Shown here: in pieces, positions 17,983 through 25,022 of the stretch
How the letters are laid out: every line of letters begins with the position of its first letter
Position numbering within the stretch: the first letter of the stretch is position 1
Origin: an uncultured Bacillota bacterium
Lineage (GTDB): Bacteria; Bacillota_I; Bacilli_A; RFN20; CAG-826
NCBI GenBank assembly: GCA_937876465.1
Contig: CALEHV010000019.1
Span: 35,905-99,904 of the forward strand
Direction of reading: 5' to 3'
Length of the DNA: 64,000 bases
The notes under the pieces: generated by a model
The model's input: the letters and a program-made list of their open reading frames with translations, nothing else
Database searches by the model: none
What the model was told of the DNA's origin: nothing
Translations under genes and position numbers: made by a program

Positions 17983-19179
17983 ATGAAAAAATTCAAAAGA
18001 ATATTCGTAATCGTAACAGATTCGTTAGGTATTGGTGCAATGCCAGATGCTGAAAAATTCGGTGACGCAGGCACAAATACATTTGTCCATATTTCTGAAA
18101 AATGTGCTGGATTAAATATTCCAACATTAAACTCTATGGGCGTTGGAGATTTAGCAAACATTGTTGGAACAACAAAAGTTTCACATCCAAACGCTTACTG
18201 CATGACTATGAGAGAGGCAAGCAATGGTAAAGATACTATGACTGGCCACTGGGAAATGATGGGCATCCATACAACAAAACCTTTCCAAACATTTACTGAT
18301 ATAGGTTTCCCAAAATCATTAATAGATGAACTTGAAGCAAAAACTGGCCATAAAGTTATTGGCAATAAATCTGCTTCAGGTACAGAAATTCTAAAAGAAT
18401 TAGGCGAAGAACAAATGAGAGATAATTCTCTTATTGTTTATACAAGCGCTGACTCAGTTCTTCAAATTGCAGCTCACGAAGGTGTTACTGGTGTTCCAGA
18501 ATTATACCGTTGCTGTGAAATTGCAAGAGAGATTTGCATGAAGCCAGAATACTTCGTTGGTCGTATTATTGCTCGTCCATACGTTGGTACATGCGCTGCA
18601 GATTTCAAACGCACACCTAATAGACACGACCTTGCATGTTCCCCTAGTGGAACAACTGTTATGAACATTCTCCAAGATAACCATTTTATGGTTAGTTGTG
18701 TTGGTAAGATTGGAGATATCTTTAACGGTGTTGGGGTAGTCAAAACACAAAAAACAGTTAGCAACCTCGATGGAATGGAAAAGACAATCAAAGAGGCTAA
18801 GAGTCATGACTTCGAAGGGCTTTGTTATGTCAATTTAGTTGAATTTGATTCTGAATACGGACACAGAAGAAATCCATTAGGATACGGAAAGTGCATCGAA
18901 GAATTTGATGTTAAACTTGGTGAGTTGTTAAATGTGATTAACGATGATGACCTAGTCATGGTTACAGCTGATCACGGAAACGATCCAACACATACAGGCA
19001 CTGACCATACACGTGAAAGAGTTCCTTTACTCGTTTATTCAAAGGCCTTTAAGAATGGTAGAAAATTAGAAGAAAGATCAACTTTCGCCGATATTGGTGG
19101 AACAATCCTCAAGAATTTTGGTTTAAAGAAGACTGCAAACGAAATCGGCGAACCAATCGAGGAATTGTTAAATGACTAA
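17983..19179 (+). CDS. deoB: Phosphopentomutase
   Basis: The 398-residue alkaline-phosphatase-superfamily mutase has VTDSLGIGAMPDAEKFGDAGTNT at the start (metal-binding Asp), GKDTMTGHWEMMG (phosphorylated Thr region), TADHGNDPTHTGTDHTRERVPLLV near the end. It interconverts ribose 1- and 5-phosphate or the deoxy forms in nucleoside salvage. SD AAGGGAG. Its stop overlaps the next gene by 8 bases, so it is translationally coupled to a transporter whose substrate may be related; this is inference. deoC and cdd lie elsewhere in the window. Confidence 0.95.
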   Translation: MKKFKRIFVIVTDSLGIGAMPDAEKFGDAGTNTFVHISEKCAGLNIPTLNSMGVGDLANIVGTTKVSHPNAYCMTMREASNGKDTMTGHWEMMGIHTTKPFQTFTDIGFPKSLIDELEAKTGHKVIGNKSASGTEILKELGEEQMRDNSLIVYTSADSVLQIAAHEGVTGVPELYRCCEIAREICMKPEYFVGRIIARPYVGTCAADFKRTPNRHDLACSPSGTTVMNILQDNHFMVSCVGKIGDIFNGVGVVKTQKTVSNLDGMEKTIKEAKSHDFEGLCYVNLVEFDSEYGHRRNPLGYGKCIEEFDVKLGELLNVINDDDLVMVTADHGNDPTHTGTDHTRERVPLLVYSKAFKNGRKLEERSTFADIGGTILKNFGLKKTANEIGEPIEELLND

Positions 19180-20146
19180 AAAAATTATATTCTTACCTTT
19201 AATTGCATTATCATTAATCGGCTGTGACAATCATGTTGCAACTGATGATTTAAGGATTATTTGCCCAACTGGTGCTCCAGCTTTGGCGTTTTATGATTTA
19301 GGCAACAACAACAACTTTGATACAAATTCAGTCCCAACAAGTGTTTTAGCGCAACTTCAAAAGAATGAATATGACATGGTTGTATTTGATTCAATTAACG
19401 GCTTAAAGAGTATTAAAAGTAAATCTGCTAACTATAAGTTAGCTAAAGTAATTACTGCAGGAAATTTTTACCTTGTCAGTATAGGAAAAGAAAAAGATAG
19501 TTCAGGAAATTATCCAATGCCTACTACAGGAGACAAAGTTGTCTCTTTCGGTCAAGGATTAATTCCTGATGTAGTTTATAATAAACTATGCACTGACTAT
19601 TGGCATATAGATCCAACTGCAAGTTATGTAACTAGTGTTCAAGATGCATTAGCAGTTTTAATAAGCGGAAAGTATAGCGGTGGCAACGTTGATTATGTTT
19701 TTATAGCAGAACCAGCTTTAACTACTGCAATGAATAAAACTGATGCAGCTACCTATGGTAAAGTTGGGATTGTTAAAAATATTAGAGCAGAATGGGAAGC
19801 ATATTCTGGTCAAAAGGGATTAGCCCAAGCTGCAATTTTTGTTAACAACGATTCTATAGCTAACAAGCACGATAAACTCGTTCAATTTTTAAACGAGACC
19901 GATATACGCTTAAGAACTGCACAAACAGAAGTTAATGTTGCAGTAGAAAAGCTAAACGCGTTTGGAACATTAGAAGAACAAGCTAGTAGATTTGGATTCA
20001 ATTCGAATACTGTTTCTTTGGTTCAAGCAAATGGCAAAAATGGTTTTGGCTTAGTTTGCCCTTTCTGTGAATCGATTGATGTTAATGCATTCCTAACAAA
20101 GTTAGGTCAACCTACATTTGAAGAAACTTATTTTGCTAATTTATGA
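19172..20146 (+). CDS. ABC transporter substrate-binding lipoprotein (NMT1/SsuA-like)
   Basis: The 324-residue lipoprotein has lipobox LIGC with Cys18. The mature part starts LRIICPTGAPALAFYDLG and contains YDMVVFDSINGL and YVFIAEPALTTA, typical of NMT1/THI5-like periplasmic-type binding proteins for sulfonates, thiamine precursors, nitrate or similar ligands. It overlaps deoB by 8 bases and the permease by 4 (ATGA). The ligand cannot be read from the sequence. No ATPase gene follows. Confidence 0.8.
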   Translation: MTKKIIFLPLIALSLIGCDNHVATDDLRIICPTGAPALAFYDLGNNNNFDTNSVPTSVLAQLQKNEYDMVVFDSINGLKSIKSKSANYKLAKVITAGNFYLVSIGKEKDSSGNYPMPTTGDKVVSFGQGLIPDVVYNKLCTDYWHIDPTASYVTSVQDALAVLISGKYSGGNVDYVFIAEPALTTAMNKTDAATYGKVGIVKNIRAEWEAYSGQKGLAQAAIFVNNDSIANKHDKLVQFLNETDIRLRTAQTEVNVAVEKLNAFGTLEEQASRFGFNSNTVSLVQANGKNGFGLVCPFCESIDVNAFLTKLGQPTFEETYFANL

Positions 20147-20934
20147 AAAAGATTAAAGAATTGTACAATCGATTTAAAATTCCTTTTTGGACTGTTATCG
20201 GTGTCGGAGCAGTCTTTTTTCTTTGGTGGTTCATTTCGTTTTTAACGAAAACTACTTTATTTCCAGGACCTCAAGTTGTTATTCCCAAATTCTTCGAAGT
20301 GTTAGGAGAACAACAAACATATAGTGCAATTGGTGGAACATTGTTGCGTTTAGTGATTGCAATGGCTATTGGTTTTACTCTCGGTGTTATATTTGGCATT
20401 ATCGGTGGATTGTGCAAAGAATTTAGAGCATTCATGAGACCTATTGTTATTGTGTTCAGAACAATACCAACTGCTGCAGTTATATTTGTCATTATAGCTT
20501 TGCTAAAGCCTATATTTGCACCTGTTATTATTGTGTTTTTGATGGTCTTCCCTATGATGTATGATTCCGTAGTTACCGGTATTACAAATGTTGATCAATC
20601 TGTAACCGAAGCAATGAAAGTTGATGGAACACCTTTGTTAAAGCAAATTTTCAAAGTCTATTTACCTCTATCTTGGAGTTATATCCTTTTAGGATTAGTT
20701 TCTGCTTTTGGACTAGGAATGAAGATTTCTATCATGGCAGAAGTAATTGCCGGAAGTGACTCTGCTGAAGGATTAGGCAAATTAATACGAAATGCAGCCA
20801 ATATAGCCGATATGGACTATGTCCTTGCATATTCGCTAATAGCGATTGCTTTGATTGGCCTAATTGATATTGCAATATACTTCGTCAAACGAAGAATTAA
20901 GAAACAAACAACAAAAAAACAACGTGCCATTTAA
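20143..20934 (+). CDS. ABC transporter permease (SsuC/TauC-like)
   Basis: The 263-residue membrane protein has an N-terminal helix at about 15-35 and about five further helices. The conserved EAA-type loop reads EAMKVDGTPLLKQIFKVYLPLSWSYILLGL (about 160-190), followed by AEVIAGSDSAEGLGKLI. This is the BPD_transp_1 fold of the SsuC/ThiX group and pairs with the preceding binding protein. The matching ATP-binding subunit is absent: the operon ends in a terminator right at the stop codon, and the ATPase must be elsewhere or shared. Confidence 0.85.
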   Translation: MKKIKELYNRFKIPFWTVIGVGAVFFLWWFISFLTKTTLFPGPQVVIPKFFEVLGEQQTYSAIGGTLLRLVIAMAIGFTLGVIFGIIGGLCKEFRAFMRPIVIVFRTIPTAAVIFVIIALLKPIFAPVIIVFLMVFPMMYDSVVTGITNVDQSVTEAMKVDGTPLLKQIFKVYLPLSWSYILLGLVSAFGLGMKISIMAEVIAGSDSAEGLGKLIRNAANIADMDYVLAYSLIAIALIGLIDIAIYFVKRRIKKQTTKKQRAI

Positions 20935-20952
20935 TATCAACATGTTGTTTTT
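20918..20952 (+). terminator. Intrinsic terminator overlapping the permease stop codon
   Basis: Stem AACAACGTG / CATGTTGTT (one wobble) with the TAA stop in its 14-base loop, followed by six T. Confidence 0.75.
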
Positions 20953-21476
20953 TATTCCTCGTCTTCCAAAATAGGCATATAATCTGGTATTTTTGGTTTT
21001 GTTAAATAATAGCCCCTAAGGTTCCAAACATAATCTAAAAAGCCGTATACAATCGAAATTGCGATAAGAATATAGTTGAGTGTACATAATCCAGTTATCA
21101 AAAAGAGCAAAGAAGCCAAAATCGACATTGGCGCGGGCACAACCAACTTGCTAAATTGATACCTAGTCTCATATCCGTGCATCCAGAAAAGGGTCCAGAG
21201 TATAAAAATCAAGCACGCAATACATAATCCTACTACGATCCAGCCTACAAAAATGCCTATGTAGAAGAAATCATAAGAGTAAATAAAACCAAAAGCACAA
21301 GCTGCAGACCCAAGTAGTCCCTGTGAAATAAAATCGATTAAATATTTGCCTTCAAAAAGTTGTGCTGGATGACGTTTTTTATTAGTGAAAACGAAATACA
21401 AATAACGTGGTGCAAACGCCAAGACTAATACGACTAAAACTAAAATATTTGTATCGTTAATTACCATACTTTTCAT
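20952..21476 (-). CDS. Hypothetical integral membrane protein
   Basis: The 174-residue protein has about five hydrophobic segments: near 8-28, 48-68, 73-98, 113-133 and 130-150, with an acidic C-terminus (ILEDEE). No known motif is seen and no family is recognised. It converges on the ABC permease and is preceded by a 321-base noncoding region. No SD is visible before the ATG. Confidence 0.6.
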   Translation of the reverse strand: MKSMVINDTNILVLVVLVLAFAPRYLYFVFTNKKRHPAQLFEGKYLIDFISQGLLGSAACAFGFIYSYDFFYIGIFVGWIVVGLCIACLIFILWTLFWMHGYETRYQFSKLVVPAPMSILASLLFLITGLCTLNYILIAISIVYGFLDYVWNLRGYYLTKPKIPDYMPILEDEE

Positions 21477-21541
21477 TATATATCTTTAACCATGATTAAT
21501 AGGTAACAAATGTAAAAAGATGTGTGGTGTGGTGGACGAAA

Positions 21542-21558
21542 TTAGTAGTTTTTTAGTA
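21542..21558 (+). promoter_or_regulatory. Two phased TTAGTA repeats
   Basis: TTAGTA at 21542-21547 and 21553-21558. The 18 bases from 21541 are identical to those at 13881 upstream of dxs, but the third copy is missing here. Confidence 0.55.
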
Positions 21559-21751
21559 GTTTTCAAAAGTGGAGATATCCACAATTGGCAGTCACTGGGG
21601 ATAATTTTTCAGTGTTGTTTTAATGAGTTTTTGTCTTATATTTTCATTTTTAATACTTTGTATTAGTTTATTTTGGTTAACATAATAGTGATTATACGAA
21701 GTAATGCATATTTTATAAAAACTATGAAAATTGCCTTTTGAACTAATTTAA

Positions 21752-21780
21752 AGAAAAAAAACTCGCAATCACGCGAGTCT
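21752..21780 (-). terminator. Intrinsic terminator after rsfS
   Basis: On the minus strand, stem ACTCGC / GCGAGT (21773-21778 and 21761-21766) is followed by a run of T's (A-run 21752-21760 on the plus strand). Confidence 0.85.
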
Positions 21781-21797
21781 TTATTCTTACAATTTGT

Positions 21798-22121
21798 CTA
21801 TCTTGAGAGTAATTTATCAAGGCTTATACGTTCACGTTCTTCCTTGGTAAATAAATTGACAATTATATGATGAGCATCTATCAAAATCCAACCAGTTTCT
21901 GGCTTGCCTTCAATATGTCCAATCTCAATTTTGTTTTTCTCAAATTCGTCAGCAATATATTCTTTCAAAGCATTGAGTTGACGAGTGTTTCCGGCTGTTG
22001 CTAAAACATAATAATCTGCAAAAGGCGTTCTCTCACGGACATCAACGGTCATAATATCTTCTGCTTTATGTTCGTTAAGTACTTTTTCTGCTAATGCAAC
22101 TGCTTTATCTTTTCTTGGCAT
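21798..22121 (-). CDS. rsfS: Ribosomal silencing factor RsfS
   Basis: The 107-residue RsfS/Iojap protein has KAEDIMTVDVRERTPFADYYVLATAGNTRQLNALKEYI and IEGKPETGWILIDAHHIIVNLFTKEERE, the family core. It binds ribosomal protein L14 and blocks subunit joining in starvation. It has an SD (AGGAG) overlapping the end of nadD/yqeK, one base apart. Last gene of the yqeG operon, as in Bacillus. Confidence 0.93.
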   Translation of the reverse strand: MPRKDKAVALAEKVLNEHKAEDIMTVDVRERTPFADYYVLATAGNTRQLNALKEYIADEFEKNKIEIGHIEGKPETGWILIDAHHIIVNLFTKEERERISLDKLLSR

Positions 22122-22122
22122 A

Positions 22123-23229
22123 TTATTTTTCTCCTGGAATATACATATCGAAGCAAGCCTTAGTTAGCTTGTTCTCATAATCTTTGTTGTGTGACTTAAG
22201 GTATTTCTTGTTATCAATCAATGTATCAATGAATCCTTGCTTATAATTCTTTAGACAAGAATTGATTAACCATGTTGAATCAAATCCTCTAGTAGGCTCG
22301 ATTTTATCGCTAGCATAGACAATCATCGCTACTTTTGACATATTCTTGTCTCCTGTGCAATGGCACTTAATAGCTTCTAAAATGTCTGGATCCTTAATCC
22401 CGAATTCAGTCCTAGCGAGATATTCTCCAACAAATTGATGATATGAGAATGATGGTAGGTCTAAATGTTCAGGATAATGCTTTTTCATGAACTCTTGCAC
22501 CGTTTCATCACCAGTTTTATATGTTTTGCCTAAGTCATGGAACAAACCGGCGAAGAAATACTTTTCAAGATGATCTAATTTATTTGCTTTAGCAATTCTT
22601 AATGCTAAGTTAGCCACTTCAATCGAGTGATTTAATCTTGCTTCAGGCAGATACTTTGATAATTTTCCGACAAAGTATAATCTTTCCTTTTCTATATAGA
22701 AAAGGACTTCGCTCGGAATATCAATGCTTTCACAAGCGCGCACCATACTTGAAGAAACATCACCGCTTTCTAAGTAAGTTAAATCTTGCATGTTATAAGT
22801 TTTAATAACTTGTTTATTTAATTCATATCTAGGTCTAGATACAAATACTATTTGTGCAATCTGCGATAATTCTTCAGCATTTTTCCATTCTGGGAATTTA
22901 TTAACCTGATCTGCACCAATTACAAAGTAAAGTTTATCCTTTGGATGCTTCTTTTTAAAAGCACGAACTGTATCAATCGAATAATTGATATCGTCTTTGC
23001 TATTAAGTTCAAATGTATTTATTGTTGATCCTGCAGCAGCTTTCTTTAAAGCAATCTTTAACATATCTACTCTATGTTTTGAGGTTGTTAAAGGTGTTTT
23101 CCATCTAGGAGAACGAGCCGGAATAAAAACTATATCTGCATTCAGCTTCAAAGAAGCTGCAATTGCGATACGAATATGTCCATTATGGACAGGATCGAAT
23201 GTTCCGCCAAACAAAATGTAATTAGCCAT
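22123..23229 (-). CDS. nadD: Fused nicotinate-nucleotide adenylyltransferase NadD and YqeK-type HD hydrolase
   Basis: The 368-residue protein joins two domains that are separate adjacent genes in Bacillus. Residues 1-190 are NadD, with FGGTFDPVHNGH (about 8-19), FIPARSPRWK and SSSMVR; it transfers AMP to nicotinate mononucleotide in NAD synthesis. Residues 195-368 are a YqeK HD domain with His201, LFHDLGKTY (His231/Asp232) and further conserved His, a family known to hydrolyse Ap4A symmetrically. Fused NadD-HD proteins are known in Mollicutes, so this supports the lineage placement. It starts one base after the yqeH stop. Confidence 0.92.
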   Translation of the reverse strand: MANYILFGGTFDPVHNGHIRIAIAASLKLNADIVFIPARSPRWKTPLTTSKHRVDMLKIALKKAAAGSTINTFELNSKDDINYSIDTVRAFKKKHPKDKLYFVIGADQVNKFPEWKNAEELSQIAQIVFVSRPRYELNKQVIKTYNMQDLTYLESGDVSSSMVRACESIDIPSEVLFYIEKERLYFVGKLSKYLPEARLNHSIEVANLALRIAKANKLDHLEKYFFAGLFHDLGKTYKTGDETVQEFMKKHYPEHLDLPSFSYHQFVGEYLARTEFGIKDPDILEAIKCHCTGDKNMSKVAMIVYASDKIEPTRGFDSTWLINSCLKNYKQGFIDTLIDNKKYLKSHNKDYENKLTKACFDMYIPGEK

Positions 23230-23230
23230 T

Positions 23231-24385
23231 TTATTTCTTTCTTAAAAGTTTAGGTCTTGAGTGGTAAATTGATACGCCCTTTGGGACATAAATTCTAATG
23301 GTTTGTTTACAGGCCATAAAATTAATCCAACCAAGTCCAAGAATACCAATATCACGGTAATTTGATTCAGTAACATTTAATTCAAAGACATCTAAGTCTT
23401 TAATTGTTTGAATTGCAGGTAAAGATGGTTGAAGTGATTTCTTGTTAACTAATTTGACAAATTTCTCATCTGCAGATTTTCCTGGAATCAAAATATGTTT
23501 TAATTGAATTTTGTCACAGAAATAACAATTGAATTGAGTTGATTTTCCTTTAACAAGTTCAATGAATGCTAAACCACCAATGTATAGGCACTCTTTCTTT
23601 GAAAGAGTTATATGTCTTTCTTTAACAGGATCCAAAGTATAAACTTTGCGCATTGTATCTCTGTCTAAATTATAAAGAATAGAATTGTCTAAACTAAATC
23701 CAGGAACATCGTACATTGCTGTCTTTTTATTTAATGGGATTTGAAGTAATTCAAGTTCTGTTCCAGGATATGGAGCAGTAACAATATTTCCTTTGGAAAG
23801 ATTTGAGAAAACCTTTAAGAATGATGAAATTAAAGTTTTCTTACCAGACATTGCTGAACCAATGATGAATACATCATGTCCAGCTTTTCTTTCGTATATT
23901 GAAGTGATAACTTCAGTTGAAATTTTTTCATCATAAGCATTTGAAATCGAAACGTCTTCAGCTTTAATTTGAGTTAAACCTGCAGCTCTAAATCTGTGCG
24001 CAACATATTCTTTAATTTCTTCTTTTGAAGTTCCTTTTGGCATTAAGTCGAACTTATTTGCAACAATAAGGATCTTCATTCCTTCAATGTTTTCTAAAAT
24101 TTGATGATTAAAGGCTGCTTCAAACGAGAAAAGATTAATAACATATACAATTAATGCCTTTTTAGCTTTTGCATCTTTTAAAAGCTTAATATAGTCGTCG
24201 GAAAGGATTGGTTCATTTGGTCTGGCTTTATAACGTTCTAGTTCAAAACATTTGTCACAAAACAAAAAGTTTTGTGAAGGATTTTCTAATGTTTCCTTTT
24301 TTGTGTATCCTTCTTTTTTAGGATCGCTACTTTGTAAAATAGCACCACAGTTATAACATCTTCTAATTTTACTAATTTCTGCCAT
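23231..24385 (-). CDS. yqeH: Ribosome biogenesis GTPase YqeH
   Basis: The 384-residue protein has an N-terminal zinc finger (CYNCGAILQ...FLFCDKCF) and a circularly permuted GTPase domain: NKFDLM (G4) comes before GSAMSGKKTLISSF (G1) and YDVPGF (G3). This order is diagnostic. The C-terminal domain binds rRNA. It acts in 30S maturation. I chose ATG 24385 with an SD (GGAAGGA), not the TTG two codons upstream. It overlaps yqeG by 14 bases. Confidence 0.93.
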   Translation of the reverse strand: MAEISKIRRCYNCGAILQSSDPKKEGYTKKETLENPSQNFLFCDKCFELERYKARPNEPILSDDYIKLLKDAKAKKALIVYVINLFSFEAAFNHQILENIEGMKILIVANKFDLMPKGTSKEEIKEYVAHRFRAAGLTQIKAEDVSISNAYDEKISTEVITSIYERKAGHDVFIIGSAMSGKKTLISSFLKVFSNLSKGNIVTAPYPGTELELLQIPLNKKTAMYDVPGFSLDNSILYNLDRDTMRKVYTLDPVKERHITLSKKECLYIGGLAFIELVKGKSTQFNCYFCDKIQLKHILIPGKSADEKFVKLVNKKSLQPSLPAIQTIKDLDVFELNVTESNYRDIGILGLGWINFMACKQTIRIYVPKGVSIYHSRPKLLRKK

Positions 24386-24908
24386 GTTCAATTTCCTTCC
24401 AATCTTTTAAAAGATTCTTTTTAATTAATTTTTTCTTAACTGGTCTTTCGAAGATTCTATTGAATCTTGTAGTTGGTTGATCTTCTTTAACCAGTTTTTC
24501 AGTATAAATTGACTTAATATGTGCTCGATTAGCAGCAGCAATATCAGTCATCAACTGATCCCCAACTAGAATAACTTCATTTTTTGAAATCTTATGAGTT
24601 TTAAGAAATTTGTTTATTCCAAAAGCAAATGGCTTACCAACAGAGTTAACAAATCCAACTCCCAAAAGGTTTGCATAATAGCTGACTCGTTTACCAGTAT
24701 TATTCGAAAGAATAAGCATTTTAATGCCAGCAAGTTCAAGCTTCTCTTTTAGAGAAAAAGCTTTTTCGGTTGGCTCTTTTTGAAGGTACGAATCTAACGT
24801 ATTATCGAGGTCTACGAGGATGTATTTTACATTTTCATTAATGAAAAAGTTAATATCAACATCATAGATGCTTTTAGCATGAGCATAAGGAATATACAGC
24901 TTTCCCAT
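24372..24908 (-). CDS. yqeG: YqeG family HAD-type phosphatase
   Basis: The 178-residue HAD IIIA phosphatase has the nucleophile motif VDLDNTLDSY, motif II LILSNNTG and motif III/IV KPFAFGINKFL...VILVGDQLMTDIAAANR. The open frame extends upstream, but ATG 24908 aligns with the YqeG family N-terminus (MGKLYIPYAHAKSIYDV). A TATAAT box (plus-strand 24915-24920) ends 6 bases before this ATG, with no SD, indicating a leaderless transcript. It is the first gene of yqeG-yqeH-nadD/yqeK-rsfS. Confidence 0.9.
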   Translation of the reverse strand: MGKLYIPYAHAKSIYDVDINFFINENVKYILVDLDNTLDSYLQKEPTEKAFSLKEKLELAGIKMLILSNNTGKRVSYYANLLGVGFVNSVGKPFAFGINKFLKTHKISKNEVILVGDQLMTDIAAANRAHIKSIYTEKLVKEDQPTTRFNRIFERPVKKKLIKKNLLKDWKEIEHGRN

Positions 24909-24914
24909 ATTTTT

Positions 24915-24920
24915 ATTATA
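24915..24920 (-). promoter_or_regulatory. -10 box of the yqeG operon (leaderless)
   Basis: TATAAT on the minus strand, 6 bases before the yqeG ATG at 24908. It lies inside the upstream extension of the open frame, so the longer start is excluded if this promoter is used. Confidence 0.6.
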
Positions 24921-24985
24921 GATGAAAATTAACAAAAGAATAATCTTTTGATAAAAAATCATATAAATACATGCGTGAAAAGCAT

Positions 24986-25016
24986 AAAAAAATGCAGATT
25001 TTAACCTGCATTTTTT
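24986..25016. terminator. Terminator after parC (symmetrical)
   Basis: Stem AAAAAATGCAG / CTGCATTTTTT (11 bp) with an 8-base loop. A/T tracts on both sides make it usable on either strand; it ends parE-parC on the minus strand. Confidence 0.85.
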
Positions 25017-25022
25017 AAATTT

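Larger units (their letters stand above)
21477..21797. other. Noncoding region with two TTAGTA repeats and DnaA-box-like 9-mers
   Basis: No credible ORF is found. It holds two TTAGTA copies 11 bp apart (21542-21547, 21553-21558), ATATCCACA at 21575-21583 and TGGGGATAA at 21596-21604 (each 8/9 to the DnaA box in opposite orientations), a GTGGA/TCCAC inverted repeat at 21570-21583, then very AT-rich sequence to 21750 and the rsfS terminator. It is the 5' region of the 20952 gene. An origin role is not supported by neighbours (no dnaA/dnaN). Confidence 0.5.

Noticed and set aside
21477..21797. Replication origin (oriC) call for the gap with DnaA-like boxes and TAG repeats
   Set aside because: Only two 8/9 boxes, no dnaA, dnaN, rpmH or gyrB neighbours, and the same TAG array occurs at three unrelated places. 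Kept only as a regulatory observation.
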